From: Mycobacterium sp. 1100029.7
Lineage (GTDB): Bacteria; Actinomycetota; Actinomycetes; Mycobacteriales; Mycobacteriaceae
Length of the DNA stretch: 64,000 nucleotides
Direction of reading: 5' to 3'
Assembly (NCBI RefSeq): GCF_001665235.1
Contig: NZ_LZSC01000049.1
Span: forward strand, 1-64,000
In this document: piece after piece, positions 34,377 to 43,555 of the stretch
Layout of the letters: each line of letters begins with the position of its first letter
Position numbering within the stretch: the stretch's first letter is position 1
The notes under the pieces: generated by a model
Told to the model about the DNA's origin: nothing
What the model saw: only the letters and a program-made list of their open reading frames with translations
Database searches by the model: none
Made by a program: the position numbers and the translations under genes

Positions 34377-34844
34377 GTGGATGTCAACGGATACGCAGGC
34401 CTGTTCGGCGAGCCCGGAACGGCGCTGGCCGCCGCGCAATGGGTTGCGCATGCCAACGACCATCTGCCACCGAACCTCGCGGCGCTGAACGCGCGATTTG
34501 TCGAAGGGTCGCGCGAAGAGCAGTGGCTGAGCATGGCCTACGAACCAGGGCCTAATGCTTTCAATTTCGCGCTGCTCAGCGGGGGGTCGATTGCCGAGAT
34601 GCTGGATCAGACGGCCACGCACTGCGGTTCGCTGGTCACTGGGTGTCCCTGCCCGACGCTGACCATGACGGTGACGATCCTGCGCGGCGCAACGGCGACA
34701 GCCTATGTGGCGACCGGTCGGGTCCTGAAACTGACGAGGACCAATGCGATGCTGGGTGCCGACCTCGACGACGACGCGGGCCGCCGAATCGCCACCATCA
34801 CGGTGGTGTCCCAGCTCCTCACGGATCTGAGCAGGCTGGGCTGA
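34377..34844 (+). CDS. PaaI-type hotdog thioesterase-like protein
   Basis: 155 residues from GTG 34377. The single hotdog domain shows NFALLSGGSIAEMLDQTATH (central helix with the acidic residue), PTLTMTVTILRGATATAYVA and a terminal strand ATITVVSQLL. PaaI-like thioesterases cleave aromatic or short acyl-CoA. It is divergent from R2lox copy 2 by about 150 bases and convergent with the Rv0235c-like gene. No close functional link can be read. Confidence 0.7.
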   Translation: MDVNGYAGLFGEPGTALAAAQWVAHANDHLPPNLAALNARFVEGSREEQWLSMAYEPGPNAFNFALLSGGSIAEMLDQTATHCGSLVTGCPCPTLTMTVTILRGATATAYVATGRVLKLTRTNAMLGADLDDDAGRRIATITVVSQLLTDLSRLG

Positions 34845-34886
34845 CGGCGGAGTGCCTGCCACAGCCGTCGTTTTGGTCGGATCGGC

Positions 34887-36332
34887 TTATCGGCCAGCGA
34901 GTTTCGCATCCTGCAGCGACATCGGCGGCAGGTACTGACCGATCAGCGCGCGATGCCACCAGGTCCGGTCGCGCCGCAACTCCGCCGGTGTGGTGAAGCG
35001 GTACTGGTAGAGCTGCGCCCGCACGTGGCGCGGCGGTGAGTCCGGGAAAGGGTTGTGCCGCAACAGCCGCAGCGTCGAGCGGTCATTGCGCAGCAGGCGT
35101 TCCAGGAACGGCGTCAGCCACGGCTGCGCGTAGCCCGGGGAGATTGCGGCAAACCACATCAGCCAGTCCAGGCGCAGATGATAGGGAGCCCATTGTCGTG
35201 GCAGCCGGTCGAGGGCACCGGGCTTACCTTTGAATTCGTATTCCTGCCATACCGTCTGCGGGGTGATCCGTGGCTCGTCGGTGCCCTCGATCACCACCTC
35301 CCGGCGGACGCGCCCGATGCTGCCGAACGCCCCGTAGGTGTTGACCAGATGGAAAGCGTTGAACGACATGTTCATTCGCTGTCGTGAAGACAGCATGTTG
35401 CGCATCGGCCAATACGTCAGGAACAACACCGCGCCGGCGACCGCAACCACCAGGATGGTGAACCACAGCGGTGATGCCGACAGCGATCCATGTTCGGGTA
35501 TCGGCAGCAGCCGTGCCGCCGAGACGTCGTCGATGGCGCTGAACGCCAGTACGATCGTCACCCAGTTGAGCCAGGCGAAGTTGCCCGACAATACCAACCA
35601 CAGCTGCGTGACGACGATGATCGCCGCGGCCACGCTGGCCACCGGCTGGGGTGCGAACAACCCGAACGGCACCACCAGCTGCGCGAAATGGTTGCCTGCC
35701 ACCTCGATTCGATGCAGCGGCTTGGGAAGATGGTGGAAGAACCAGCTCAGCGGCCCCGGCATGGGTTGGGTTTCGTGGTGGTAGTACAGGCAGGTCAGGT
35801 CGCGCCAACACGGGTCGCCGCGCATCTTGATCAACCCGGCACCGAACTCGACGCGAAACAGCAGCAGTCGTGCCATCCACAACGTGAGTACCGGCGGCGC
35901 GACGTGCTCGTTGCCGAGAAAGATCATCAGGAATCCGCTTTCCAGCAACAGCGATTCCCAGCCGAACGAATACCACGCCTGCCCGACGTTGACGATCGAC
36001 AGGTAGAGCACCCACAACGTCAGCCACATCAGCAGCGCCACCCAAAGCGGTACCCGGTCGGTCGCCCCGACCACCATCGCCGCCGAAGCCGCCGCCCCGA
36101 ACCAGCACACCGCCGCGAACAGGCGATCCGAATAGCGCAGCTGAAAGATGCTCGGCACTCGCCAAAACGATTGCCGCGCTACAAACCTCGGCACCGGCAG
36201 AATTCCGTCCTTACCGATCAACGCCCGGAATTGCATCCCTGCGTTGACGAACGCAATCAGATACAGGGCGGCGACGCCGCGCTCGAGCACGAACCTGCCC
36301 AACCAGTAGTCGGGCGCAGAAAACCAACCCAT
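34887..36332 (-). CDS. lipase maturation factor-like polytopic membrane protein (Rv0235c-like)
   Basis: 481 residues with eight or more membrane spans. Family features: FRVEFGAGLIKMRGDPCWRDLTCLYYHHETQPMPGPLSWFFHHLP (read in parts), typical of lipase maturation factor proteins, and a soluble C-terminal part with YEFKGKPG and APYHLRLDWLMWFAA. ATG 36332 (MGWFSAPDYW) is preferred since GAGGAG lies eight bases upstream; the ATG six bases earlier is too close to it. It follows aftD on the chromosome in the opposite sense of transcription order (aftD upstream, 86-base gap). Function in mycobacteria is unknown to me. Confidence 0.85.
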   Translation of the reverse strand: MGWFSAPDYWLGRFVLERGVAALYLIAFVNAGMQFRALIGKDGILPVPRFVARQSFWRVPSIFQLRYSDRLFAAVCWFGAAASAAMVVGATDRVPLWVALLMWLTLWVLYLSIVNVGQAWYSFGWESLLLESGFLMIFLGNEHVAPPVLTLWMARLLLFRVEFGAGLIKMRGDPCWRDLTCLYYHHETQPMPGPLSWFFHHLPKPLHRIEVAGNHFAQLVVPFGLFAPQPVASVAAAIIVVTQLWLVLSGNFAWLNWVTIVLAFSAIDDVSAARLLPIPEHGSLSASPLWFTILVVAVAGAVLFLTYWPMRNMLSSRQRMNMSFNAFHLVNTYGAFGSIGRVRREVVIEGTDEPRITPQTVWQEYEFKGKPGALDRLPRQWAPYHLRLDWLMWFAAISPGYAQPWLTPFLERLLRNDRSTLRLLRHNPFPDSPPRHVRAQLYQYRFTTPAELRRDRTWWHRALIGQYLPPMSLQDAKLAGR

Positions 36333-36418
36333 GGCCATTACTCCTCGGACGGTTCCGGTCACACCGGTCCGCGTATCCAGTCAACCAGGCGATAAACCGC
36401 CCGCCAACGGCCGAAATG

Positions 36419-39400
36419 CTATTCGTTGGAGGCGCCGCGCCCGCGATCTGGCAAGGCGATCACCGACGCGGCGACCGCGGCAACCGAAATCAGCGCCAGT
36501 AGTTGCACATTCGCGGAGTGGCCGGCGTAACCGTCGACCGACCGCCACGGATGGCGCGACAGCAAGGCCCCGGCCAGAACGAGTCCACCGGCGCCGGCAG
36601 CAACGCTCATCCGGTCGCGCCAGCGTTCGCGCAGCCCGTACCGCAACCCGAGGGCGGCGCCGACCACGACGAACCCGGCCGCTCCGGCGATCAGCGCCCC
36701 CGCCGCCAGCACCGCGACCGCCGCCCAGGGCCCGGGCAACCACGGCGATGCGGGTGGGTCCTCGGGACGCCGCTGGCGAGTGCGCCACCACGCGAGCATC
36801 GCCAGCAGCGGCAGCAACGCCAGCCCGGCGGCCAGGCCGACGCGGTACAGCGCATTGGATGCGAAGGTCAGCGTGATCGTGCCGGATTCGCCCGCAGGCA
36901 CCACCCAGCCCTGTTGCCAGCCGTTGATCGCCACCGGCGTCAGCCGGGCCCCGGTGCTGGTGCGCGCCACCCAGCCCGGATTGATGCTCTCGGGGATTAT
37001 CAACACCCGGGGGGTGGCCGACGCCGGCACCCGCACCTCGCGCCGGTCGGGGCCCCAGGCACCCGTCGCGGCGGGGACCGGTGCGGGTCCGCTGGTGCTG
37101 GGCAACTCGGCGGCATCGGCCGTTGACAGCTGGGCGCCGTCCACCACGAACTGGGTGCCGGGGCTGATCAACAATTCCTGCTGGCCCGCTGGCAGCGCGA
37201 TCGGAGCGCGGTCACACGGGCTGGCGGCGACCGGCTCCCCACCCAGCAGCGCACCCGCCGTCGTGCGGATCGAGGTGTGCACGAACCGGCCCGCGACCGC
37301 GATGACCGGGCCGTGGTCGCAGTCGACGACGATTTCTCGCGACCGGTTGCGGGCGGCGTCGGCGGGAGCGATCGGATTGCCGTCGGTGCCCAGCACCGCG
37401 ACCTCGGCCAGGCCCGGCGGCTTGAGCTGATCGAAGCCCAACGCGTTGCGGTCGATGACGTCTTGCCAGTCCAGCAGGCTGACGGTGACGGTATCGGTCA
37501 CCCGCGGCCGCAACCGCAGCGTCTGCGCGGCCCCGTCGTCGTTGGGGGTGAACTCCCGGACCTGCGGGCCGTCGCCGAGGTTGACGGCCACCAACGTCGG
37601 TTGGGCGGGCAGCGTCGAACGGCTCGGCGACAGCCGCAGCCCGCTGACCTCGGTGGGGCGCGGCAGGGTGAGCGTCAGGGTGGGTGCGGTCTTGTGCTGC
37701 ACCAGTCGCTGCGGCGCCGTCCACGACGTGGCCGGGTCGCCGTCGGTGGCCGCGAAGGCCGAGCCGAGGATGTCGACAGTGTCCGAATCACCTTGAGCAC
37801 GAACGGTATTTGGCTCAGCGATCAAATCGGCCAGCTTGGGACCCTGCCGGGGCCGAACCCACACCCGCGGTGTCACCGACACCGGTGCGGGCACGGACAG
37901 GGTGCGGCTGAAGTTGACCGGTTCCTCTGGTGCCAGCGCCATCGACGGCGCGCAGCGCATGCTGTCGACCGCGGCCGCACACCCGGGCCGGCCCAGCAGT
38001 TCCGAGCCCAGATCCCACCCCGCGATCGCCGAACCCGGTGGCGGCGCCGGCACCCGCACGGTGTGCCGCAGATCGACCGGATGCGCGAACCCGGAGGCGT
38101 CGTACTGGGTGATCGACAGGTCGGTGATGCCGAACTGCACACCGCTGGACCCGTCGTCGGTGCCGGCGGCGGTGATCCGCACCCACGGGGTTTCGCCGTA
38201 GGGGAGCGCCGCGCTGAGTGCCTTGCCGGGCTGGTCGAACCGCAACGTGGTGCTGCCGGTGGCGGTGTCGATCACGATGCGACGGACCTGGGACCCGACG
38301 GCGGTTGCGCTGGGGGTCAAGGTGATTGCGGCATTGGTCACCGGGTGGTCGAAATCAACCTGCAGCCATTGCCCGACGGCGGCTTGCAGCGCGTTGGTGA
38401 CCCATGCCGTGGCCGGGTCCCCGTCGATCGCGGCGGCGGGTGAGGTCGCCGGTGCGACATCGGGCATGGCGGTGGAATCCGACGACGAACTCGACACGGT
38501 GATCCGCCCGCCGCTCCAGCCGCCGTAGACCACATCGGCGCCGGGTACCGGGTAGTCGGGCACCCGGTTGAACGTGTGCCGGGTGTCGCCGTCGGCGCGG
38601 ATCGCCGACGAATGCTCGTCGACCCGCCCGTAATCGGTCTCGCGCGCCACCGGGGTGTCCGTCACGGTCACGACCGGCGCGGGCAGGCCGGCAGCTCGGG
38701 CGTCGGCGGTCATCAGCACCGGACCCAGCGGCGGCTGACCCAGCAACCGGCGCCGTTCGTCAAGGCGCAGCAGCGCTTCGGGTCCGCCGTCGACGCGGGC
38801 CAGCCCGTCGGTGTCGGTGAAATACGGCGCACCCGGATTTCCCGCAGCGGAGACTCGGGACATCACTCGATAAATCTCCACGGCGGGGTAGCGCGGGCGC
38901 AGCCCGCTGTCGGCGACGAAGCCGGACAGCGTTCCGGGGCCCACCGGATCGCCGAATTGCGCCGCCTTCTGCAGCCCCGGTGAGCCGTCGATCGCGCGAT
39001 GTACCAGGATCGGGCGCGCCGAGCGCGACGAATCCGGATCCAGGTCGTTGCGTACCACTACATACGAAATGCCTTGGCGGGCAAGGGTATCGGCCAGGCC
39101 GACGGAAGGTAGTCCGGCGGCGAACAGGCGCTGCACCGAATCGAGGGCGCGGATGGTCTGCGGCGGGGTCAGCGGGATGGAATCGCGCACGCCCCACGGG
39201 CTGTTGCCGAGGACCTGCAGCGGTTCGTCGTGGGTGGTGCCCCAGACCTGGGTGGCGAACGGCGCCCCGGGAACCACCAGCACCCGTCCGGGCGCGGGTG
39301 TCCCGGTGTTATGCGTGTCGAGCCAATCGGCGGCGTCATGCCAATACCGGGGGATCGCGCTGAAGGTGCCCGGCGGTGTGAGCCGGGCGGTCCACGCCAG

Positions 39401-40645
39401 CGAGGTGCTGACCGTCAGCGCGGTCAGGATCACCACCGTCGCGGCCACCCGTTTGTCGCGCTCCGGGTGGGCGAACGCGTGCAGCCATTGCGCCCGGGGC
39501 GCGCTGCCCGGCCCCCAACCAGGAAGAGGCACCCGGCCCAGCAGCGCCGCGATGCCCAGCACGATCGGAATCCGGATGACCGACTCCAGCTTGTGCACGT
39601 TGCGCAGCGGGGCCCCCGCGGCGTCCAGGAACAGCTGCACTTGGTGAGCCAGCGGCGAGCCCAGCCCACCTCCCGATCCGGCCGAGTAGCCGACGGCCAT
39701 CAGGACCACCCCGACCAGCAACATCGTCACCAGCCGCCCGCGGGCCGGCATCCCCGGGCTGGCCAGCCCGGCCAGTCCGGCGGCGGCGACCAGACAGGTC
39801 GCCAGGATGGCCGCCGATCCGGTCACCAGCGGCGCGCCCGCGGTCGCGGTCGGGGCCACGAACGGCGTCCAGCTGTCGGTGCCGCGCAGCATTTCCACCA
39901 GCGACGACCACTGCGTCGTCACCCCCGAGGACTCGATGAAGTCCAAAAACGGCGGGCTGACGTGGCGCAGCAGGATCAGCGCGACCACCCACCACAGCAT
40001 CGCCAGCACCAGGCTCAACGCCCACCACGCGGTGTAGCGCCACCAGAGCCGGTTGGGCCGGTGACAGGCCCACCAGATGACCGCCGGCAGGCAACCGGCA
40101 AGCGTGGCGATGGCATTGACCGCGCCCATCAGCGCGACCGCCAGCCCGGCCTGGCCGGCCAGGGCACGCACCGATCGGTGGTTTGTCCCCTTCAGCGCAA
40201 CGATCGTCGGCAGCAGCACCCACGGCGCCAGCATGATCGGCAAGGTTTCCGACGAGATCGATCCGAGCGTGGTGAGTACCCGTGGCGACAGCGCGAAAGC
40301 CGTCGCGGCGATCAGCCGCGAGCTCGGGCTGCCGATGCCCAGGGCCTCGGCGACCCGCAGCACTCCCCAGAAGCCGGCGGTGAGCAGTAACGCCCACCAC
40401 AGCCGCTGCAGGGTCCAGCCGGGCAGGCCGAGCAGGTGGCCGACCGCAAAGAAGGCGCCGTGCGGAAACAGGTAGCCGTAGGCCTGATTTTGTGTCTGGC
40501 CGAACGGCAGCTCGCTGTTCCACAGGTTGGTTGCGCGCAGCAGGAAGCGCAGCGGGTTGGCGGTGAGGTCGAGCTTGGTGTCGGGGGAGACCTGCCCGGG
40601 GGATTGGGCGAAGGTGAGCACCAGCGAGATCGCGCCGACCAGCAA
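36419..40645 (-). CDS. aftD: alpha-(1->3)-arabinofuranosyltransferase (AftD-like)
   Basis: About 1408 residues, one of the largest GT-C enzymes, acting on arabinogalactan and lipoarabinomannan at the outer face of the membrane. The N-terminal third is polytopic with the GT-C acidic loop SPDTKLDLTANP and NSELPFGQTQNQAYGYLFP. The long middle holds carbohydrate-binding-type beta domains (for example DGDPATAWVTNALQ and DGDPATSWTAP), and three or more spans end the protein. The TTG at 40645 clips the first span (VTPLSRRWLLLVGAISLVL is encoded upstream in frame without ATG or GTG), so the true start is uncertain and may lie within or beyond the small gene at 40761. Confidence 0.9.
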   Translation of the reverse strand: MLVGAISLVLTFAQSPGQVSPDTKLDLTANPLRFLLRATNLWNSELPFGQTQNQAYGYLFPHGAFFAVGHLLGLPGWTLQRLWWALLLTAGFWGVLRVAEALGIGSPSSRLIAATAFALSPRVLTTLGSISSETLPIMLAPWVLLPTIVALKGTNHRSVRALAGQAGLAVALMGAVNAIATLAGCLPAVIWWACHRPNRLWWRYTAWWALSLVLAMLWWVVALILLRHVSPPFLDFIESSGVTTQWSSLVEMLRGTDSWTPFVAPTATAGAPLVTGSAAILATCLVAAAGLAGLASPGMPARGRLVTMLLVGVVLMAVGYSAGSGGGLGSPLAHQVQLFLDAAGAPLRNVHKLESVIRIPIVLGIAALLGRVPLPGWGPGSAPRAQWLHAFAHPERDKRVAATVVILTALTVSTSLAWTARLTPPGTFSAIPRYWHDAADWLDTHNTGTPAPGRVLVVPGAPFATQVWGTTHDEPLQVLGNSPWGVRDSIPLTPPQTIRALDSVQRLFAAGLPSVGLADTLARQGISYVVVRNDLDPDSSRSARPILVHRAIDGSPGLQKAAQFGDPVGPGTLSGFVADSGLRPRYPAVEIYRVMSRVSAAGNPGAPYFTDTDGLARVDGGPEALLRLDERRRLLGQPPLGPVLMTADARAAGLPAPVVTVTDTPVARETDYGRVDEHSSAIRADGDTRHTFNRVPDYPVPGADVVYGGWSGGRITVSSSSSDSTAMPDVAPATSPAAAIDGDPATAWVTNALQAAVGQWLQVDFDHPVTNAAITLTPSATAVGSQVRRIVIDTATGSTTLRFDQPGKALSAALPYGETPWVRITAAGTDDGSSGVQFGITDLSITQYDASGFAHPVDLRHTVRVPAPPPGSAIAGWDLGSELLGRPGCAAAVDSMRCAPSMALAPEEPVNFSRTLSVPAPVSVTPRVWVRPRQGPKLADLIAEPNTVRAQGDSDTVDILGSAFAATDGDPATSWTAPQRLVQHKTAPTLTLTLPRPTEVSGLRLSPSRSTLPAQPTLVAVNLGDGPQVREFTPNDDGAAQTLRLRPRVTDTVTVSLLDWQDVIDRNALGFDQLKPPGLAEVAVLGTDGNPIAPADAARNRSREIVVDCDHGPVIAVAGRFVHTSIRTTAGALLGGEPVAASPCDRAPIALPAGQQELLISPGTQFVVDGAQLSTADAAELPSTSGPAPVPAATGAWGPDRREVRVPASATPRVLIIPESINPGWVARTSTGARLTPVAINGWQQGWVVPAGESGTITLTFASNALYRVGLAAGLALLPLLAMLAWWRTRQRRPEDPPASPWLPGPWAAVAVLAAGALIAGAAGFVVVGAALGLRYGLRERWRDRMSVAAGAGGLVLAGALLSRHPWRSVDGYAGHSANVQLLALISVAAVAASVIALPDRGRGASNE

Positions 40646-40760
40646 GAGCCAGCGTCGCGACAGCGGAGTAACCGAAAAGCCCGCAGCCGATTGCGCAGGC
40701 GCCGCTGAGTCCGATTGCGGCGACCCGCCGTGCGCGGCTACACCGCGCTGGCGATCGCCG

Positions 40761-40934
40761 CTAGCTACGGTTGCCGTATTCGACCCGGTTGAGCACTGAC
40801 GACTGCGGATCGCCCCCGGGAAGTGGCGGCTTCGTGTCCTGTTGCACCATCAGGGTGATTCCGAAGATCGCGGCCGCGCCCAGCAACAAACCAACCACCA
40901 CGCTCGCGGCGGCGGGCGCAACGATCCGGTTCAT
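40761..40934 (-). CDS. DUF2613 small membrane protein 1 (Rv0236A-like)
   Basis: 57 residues from ATG 40934, preceded by AAGGAG. One membrane span or uncleaved signal (APAAASVVVGLLLGAAAIFG) and a short outside tail ending VLNRVEYGNRS. It matches the Rv0236A small protein found just upstream of aftD in mycobacteria. The open frame of AftD overlaps its end, so the two are probably linked in translation. First (proximal) member of a tandem set of three. Confidence 0.8.
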   Translation of the reverse strand: MNRIVAPAAASVVVGLLLGAAAIFGITLMVQQDTKPPLPGGDPQSSVLNRVEYGNRS

Positions 40935-41021
40935 TCGGCTACTCCTTGGGTTCGCGGTTGTCACGGCGGACTACCCAAAAGTCAACCTAGCAGAACGGCT
41001 GTTGCCACCTGGGCGGGCGAG

Positions 41022-41228
41022 TCACGGCCACGGGACGCAATGTCCATGCCAACAACGATCGCCGTAGTTCACCGGATAGGGCCCGACGGGAGTCCGGATG
41101 GCCGGCGCGGCCGGCACGGGCGCCATGTCGTGGTCTTGGACAGCCAGTGTGACGCCGACGGTCGCTGCGGCCCCGATCATCAGCCCCGCCGCGGCGCCGG
41201 CGGCAGCGGCCAGCACGAACCCGGTCAT
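41022..41228 (-). CDS. DUF2613-type small membrane protein 2, Cys-tailed
   Basis: 68 residues from ATG 41228 with GGGAGGAG upstream. The N-terminal span (AAAAGAAAGLMIGAAATVGV) is close to the other two members. The tail carries VNYGDRCWHGHCVPWP, where the first member has VEYGNRS, so a Cys-x4-Cys pair has been added after the shared YG(D/N)R motif. Likely exported or membrane-bound with a disulfide or metal site outside. Not in M. tuberculosis as far as I recall. Confidence 0.75.
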   Translation of the reverse strand: MTGFVLAAAAGAAAGLMIGAAATVGVTLAVQDHDMAPVPAAPAIRTPVGPYPVNYGDRCWHGHCVPWP

Positions 41229-41312
41229 CGCTGGCTCCTCCCTTGCCAGTCAGGTTGGGTTGAGGCCAACCTAACCGCGTTGGGGGCCGGAGCGCGTGAC
41301 GACGCGCGTTCG

Positions 41313-41564
41313 TCAGGGTTGCAGTTCCGGCGGCAGCGGCGGCAGCTGGTTCAGGCAGTCGTCCGGGTTGTCGCACGGCAGGCAGTAGCCGCCGAGGCAT
41401 CGGTCGCCGTACTGCACCAGGTAGGGCGAGGACGGGCTGGACGGCGCTCGAGCCGGCACCACGGTGTGGTCCTCGGCGGCAAGCTTGACGCCGACGGTGG
41501 CGACGGCGCCGATTGCGAGTCCGGCGGCGATGCCCGCGGCGGCGGCCAGGGTGAACGCAGTCAT
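41313..41564 (-). CDS. DUF2613-type small membrane protein 3, Cys-rich tail
   Basis: 83 residues from ATG 41564 with GGGAGGGAG upstream. The span AAAAGIAAGLAIGAVATVGV is nearly that of member 2. The tail reads YLVQYGDRCLGGYCLPCDN and then PDDCLNQLPPLPPELQP, giving four cysteines. The gene is the distal end of the three-gene array, transcribed toward aftD, with an 84-base gap to member 2. Probable tandem duplication followed by tail growth. Confidence 0.75.
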   Translation of the reverse strand: MTAFTLAAAAGIAAGLAIGAVATVGVKLAAEDHTVVPARAPSSPSSPYLVQYGDRCLGGYCLPCDNPDDCLNQLPPLPPELQP

Positions 41565-41702
41565 CGCCGACTCCCTCCCGCACCATTGACGCCGGGCCGC
41601 GAATGGCCTGCAGCTAACTTAACCGGGTCGCGGGCGTGGCGCGCGGAAAATCGCGCGGTAGGGCCCCGCCGAGGTGCCCGGACGTCGTGACAACATGTCC
41701 CG

Positions 41703-42851
41703 ATGGCTTTTTCGCGCACCCTGGCCCTGCTGGCCGCCGCGTCGACGCTGATCGCGGGGTGCGGCCACGACGCCGCCCGACCGCCCACGTCGAGTTCGAC
41801 CAGCAAGCCCGTCGCCGCGCCCGCCGCACCGCCGGTCTGCGGGGATCCCACAGCCAAGCTCTCGGCCCGCGACAAGCTGGCCCAGCTGCTGATGGTCGGG
41901 GTGAAGAACGCCGACGACGCCCGCGCTGTGGTCAACGGCTACCACGTCGGCGGGATCTTCATCGGCAGCTGGACCGACCTCGGCATCTTTCAGGGCCCGC
42001 TGGCCGACATCGCGGGCAAAGCCGGGCCGCTGCCGTTGGCGGTCAGCGTCGACGAGGAAGGCGGCCGGGTGTCGCGATTGAAGTCGCTGATCGGCACCGC
42101 GCCGTCACCCCGGGAGCTGGCCAAGAGTCAAACCGTCGCCCAGGTGCACGACTTGGCCGCGCAGCGTGGCAAGAAGATGCGCGACCTGGGCATCACCGTC
42201 GACTTCGCGCCCGTCGTCGACGTCTCCGACGAGTCCGACGACAGCGTGATCGGGGACCGCTCCTTCAGCAACGACCCGGCCACCGTCACCGCCTATGCCG
42301 GGGCCTATGCGCAAGGCCTGCGCGACGCCGGGTTGCTGCCGGTGCTCAAGCACTTTCCCGGCCATGGACACGGCTCCGGCGATTCCCACAAAGGCGGGGT
42401 CACCACGCCGCCGCTGCCCGACCTGATCGGTGACGATCTGGTGCCCTACAAGACGTTGGTGACCCAGCTCCCCGTCGCGGTGATGATCGGCCATCTGCAG
42501 GTGCCGGGACTGACCGCCGGCGACGATCCGGCCAGCCTGAGCCCGGCCGCGGTCAAACTGCTGCGCGAGGGAACCGGTTATGGCGGGCCGCCTTTCAACG
42601 GCCCCGTCTTCAGCGACGACCTGTCCAGCATGGCGGCGATCTCGGATCGGTTCGGCGTGGCCGAAGCGGCGCTGCGGGCTTTGCAGGCGGGCAGTGACAT
42701 CGCGCTGTGGGTCACCACCGACGAGGTGCCGGCCGTCCTGGACCGGCTCGAAAAAGCATTGGCCGCAGGCGAACTAGCCATGCCGGCGGTGGACCAGTCG
42801 CTGCTGCGGGTGGCGACGATGAAGGGCCCCAGCAAGGCTTGCGGACACTGA
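41703..42851 (+). CDS. lpqI: lipoprotein beta-N-acetylglucosaminidase (LpqI-like, GH3)
   Basis: 382 residues. A lipoprotein signal ends in the lipobox LIAGC (Cys20), followed by a Ser/Thr/Pro linker and a GH3 barrel. SVDEEGGRVSRL and the dyad loop KHFPGHGHGSGDSH supply the acid/base His-Asp pair, and FSDDLSSM carries the nucleophile Asp (near 300). LpqI cleaves N-acetylglucosamine from muropeptide fragments in peptidoglycan recycling, acting at the outer face of the membrane. It is divergent from the DUF2613 array. Confidence 0.92.
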   Translation: MAFSRTLALLAAASTLIAGCGHDAARPPTSSSTSKPVAAPAAPPVCGDPTAKLSARDKLAQLLMVGVKNADDARAVVNGYHVGGIFIGSWTDLGIFQGPLADIAGKAGPLPLAVSVDEEGGRVSRLKSLIGTAPSPRELAKSQTVAQVHDLAAQRGKKMRDLGITVDFAPVVDVSDESDDSVIGDRSFSNDPATVTAYAGAYAQGLRDAGLLPVLKHFPGHGHGSGDSHKGGVTTPPLPDLIGDDLVPYKTLVTQLPVAVMIGHLQVPGLTAGDDPASLSPAAVKLLREGTGYGGPPFNGPVFSDDLSSMAAISDRFGVAEAALRALQAGSDIALWVTTDEVPAVLDRLEKALAAGELAMPAVDQSLLRVATMKGPSKACGH

Positions 42852-42866
42852 CCGGCCGCTCGATCG

Positions 42867-42880
42867 TTACCCTGTAGTCA
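42867..42880. promoter_or_regulatory. candidate operator TTAC-CCTGTA-GTCA upstream of the TetR gene
   Basis: Matches the TTAC-N6-GTAA motif found before fabG4/fadA2 (47126) and fadE5 (50753) except for one base (GTCA for GTAA). It lies 37 bases before the TetR start, as expected for autoregulation. Short motif, so chance is possible. Confidence 0.4.
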
Positions 42881-42916
42881 GATAGACATGCCCGAAGGGC
42901 TTAAAGGGGCAGGGCG

Positions 42917-43546
42917 ATGGCAGGTGGTACCAAACGGCTACCGCGCGCTGTGCGCGAGCAGCAGATGCTCGACGCCGCCGTTCAGATGTTCTCGGTCAAC
43001 GGCTACCACGAGACCTCGATGGACACCATCGCCGCCGCAGCGGAAATCTCCAAACCGATGCTCTACCTGTATTACGGCTCGAAAGAGGACCTGTTCGGTG
43101 CCTGCCTGAACCGTGAGATGACCCGATTCATCGACGCGGTGCGCGCCGACATCGACTTCACCCAGAGCCCGAGAGACTTGCTGCGCAACACGATTGGATC
43201 GTTCCTGCGCTACATCGACGCGAACCGGGCGTCGTGGATCGTGATGTACACCCAGGCCATCAGCTCGCAGGCGTTCGCCCACACCGTGCGCGAGGGCCGC
43301 GAGCAGATCATCGATCTCGTCGCCGGCCTGGTGGGAGAGAACACCCGCACGCCGCGCACCGAAGCCGAGCATCAAATGATGGCGGTGGCCTTGGTGGGCG
43401 CCGGGGAGGCGATGGCCAACCAGCTCTCGACCGGCGACATCGACGTCGACGAGGCGGCCGCGCTGATGATCGAGTTGTTCTGGCACGGCCTGCGCGGCGT
43501 GCCCGTGGATCACGACACCGGCACGTCAACCCGCAACGCGGGCTAG
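42917..43546 (+). CDS. TetR-family regulator (Rv0238-like)
   Basis: 209 residues. HTH domain MLDAAVQMFSVNGYHETSMD and TIAAAAEISKPMLYLYYGSK with the YLYYGSK end of the recognition helix; the rest is a helical ligand domain. ATG 42917 follows AGGGGCAGGGCG. Neighbouring genes are LpqI upstream and a CLC channel ten bases downstream. Because it sits beside the htdX-fabG4-fadA2-fadE5 module and a partial form of their shared palindrome precedes it, it is the best candidate for regulator of that module (inference). Confidence 0.9.
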   Translation: MAGGTKRLPRAVREQQMLDAAVQMFSVNGYHETSMDTIAAAAEISKPMLYLYYGSKEDLFGACLNREMTRFIDAVRADIDFTQSPRDLLRNTIGSFLRYIDANRASWIVMYTQAISSQAFAHTVREGREQIIDLVAGLVGENTRTPRTEAEHQMMAVALVGAGEAMANQLSTGDIDVDEAAALMIELFWHGLRGVPVDHDTGTSTRNAG

Positions 43547-43555
43547 ATTCATGCA

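Noticed and set aside
30825..34844. Classical genomic island or transposon
   Set aside because: No integrase, transposase, tRNA target or terminal repeats other than the R2lox genes themselves; composition looks like the neighbours.
37277..38443. Plus-strand 388-codon frame
   Set aside because: Antisense to aftD, repetitive Gly/Arg/His composition and no ribosome site.
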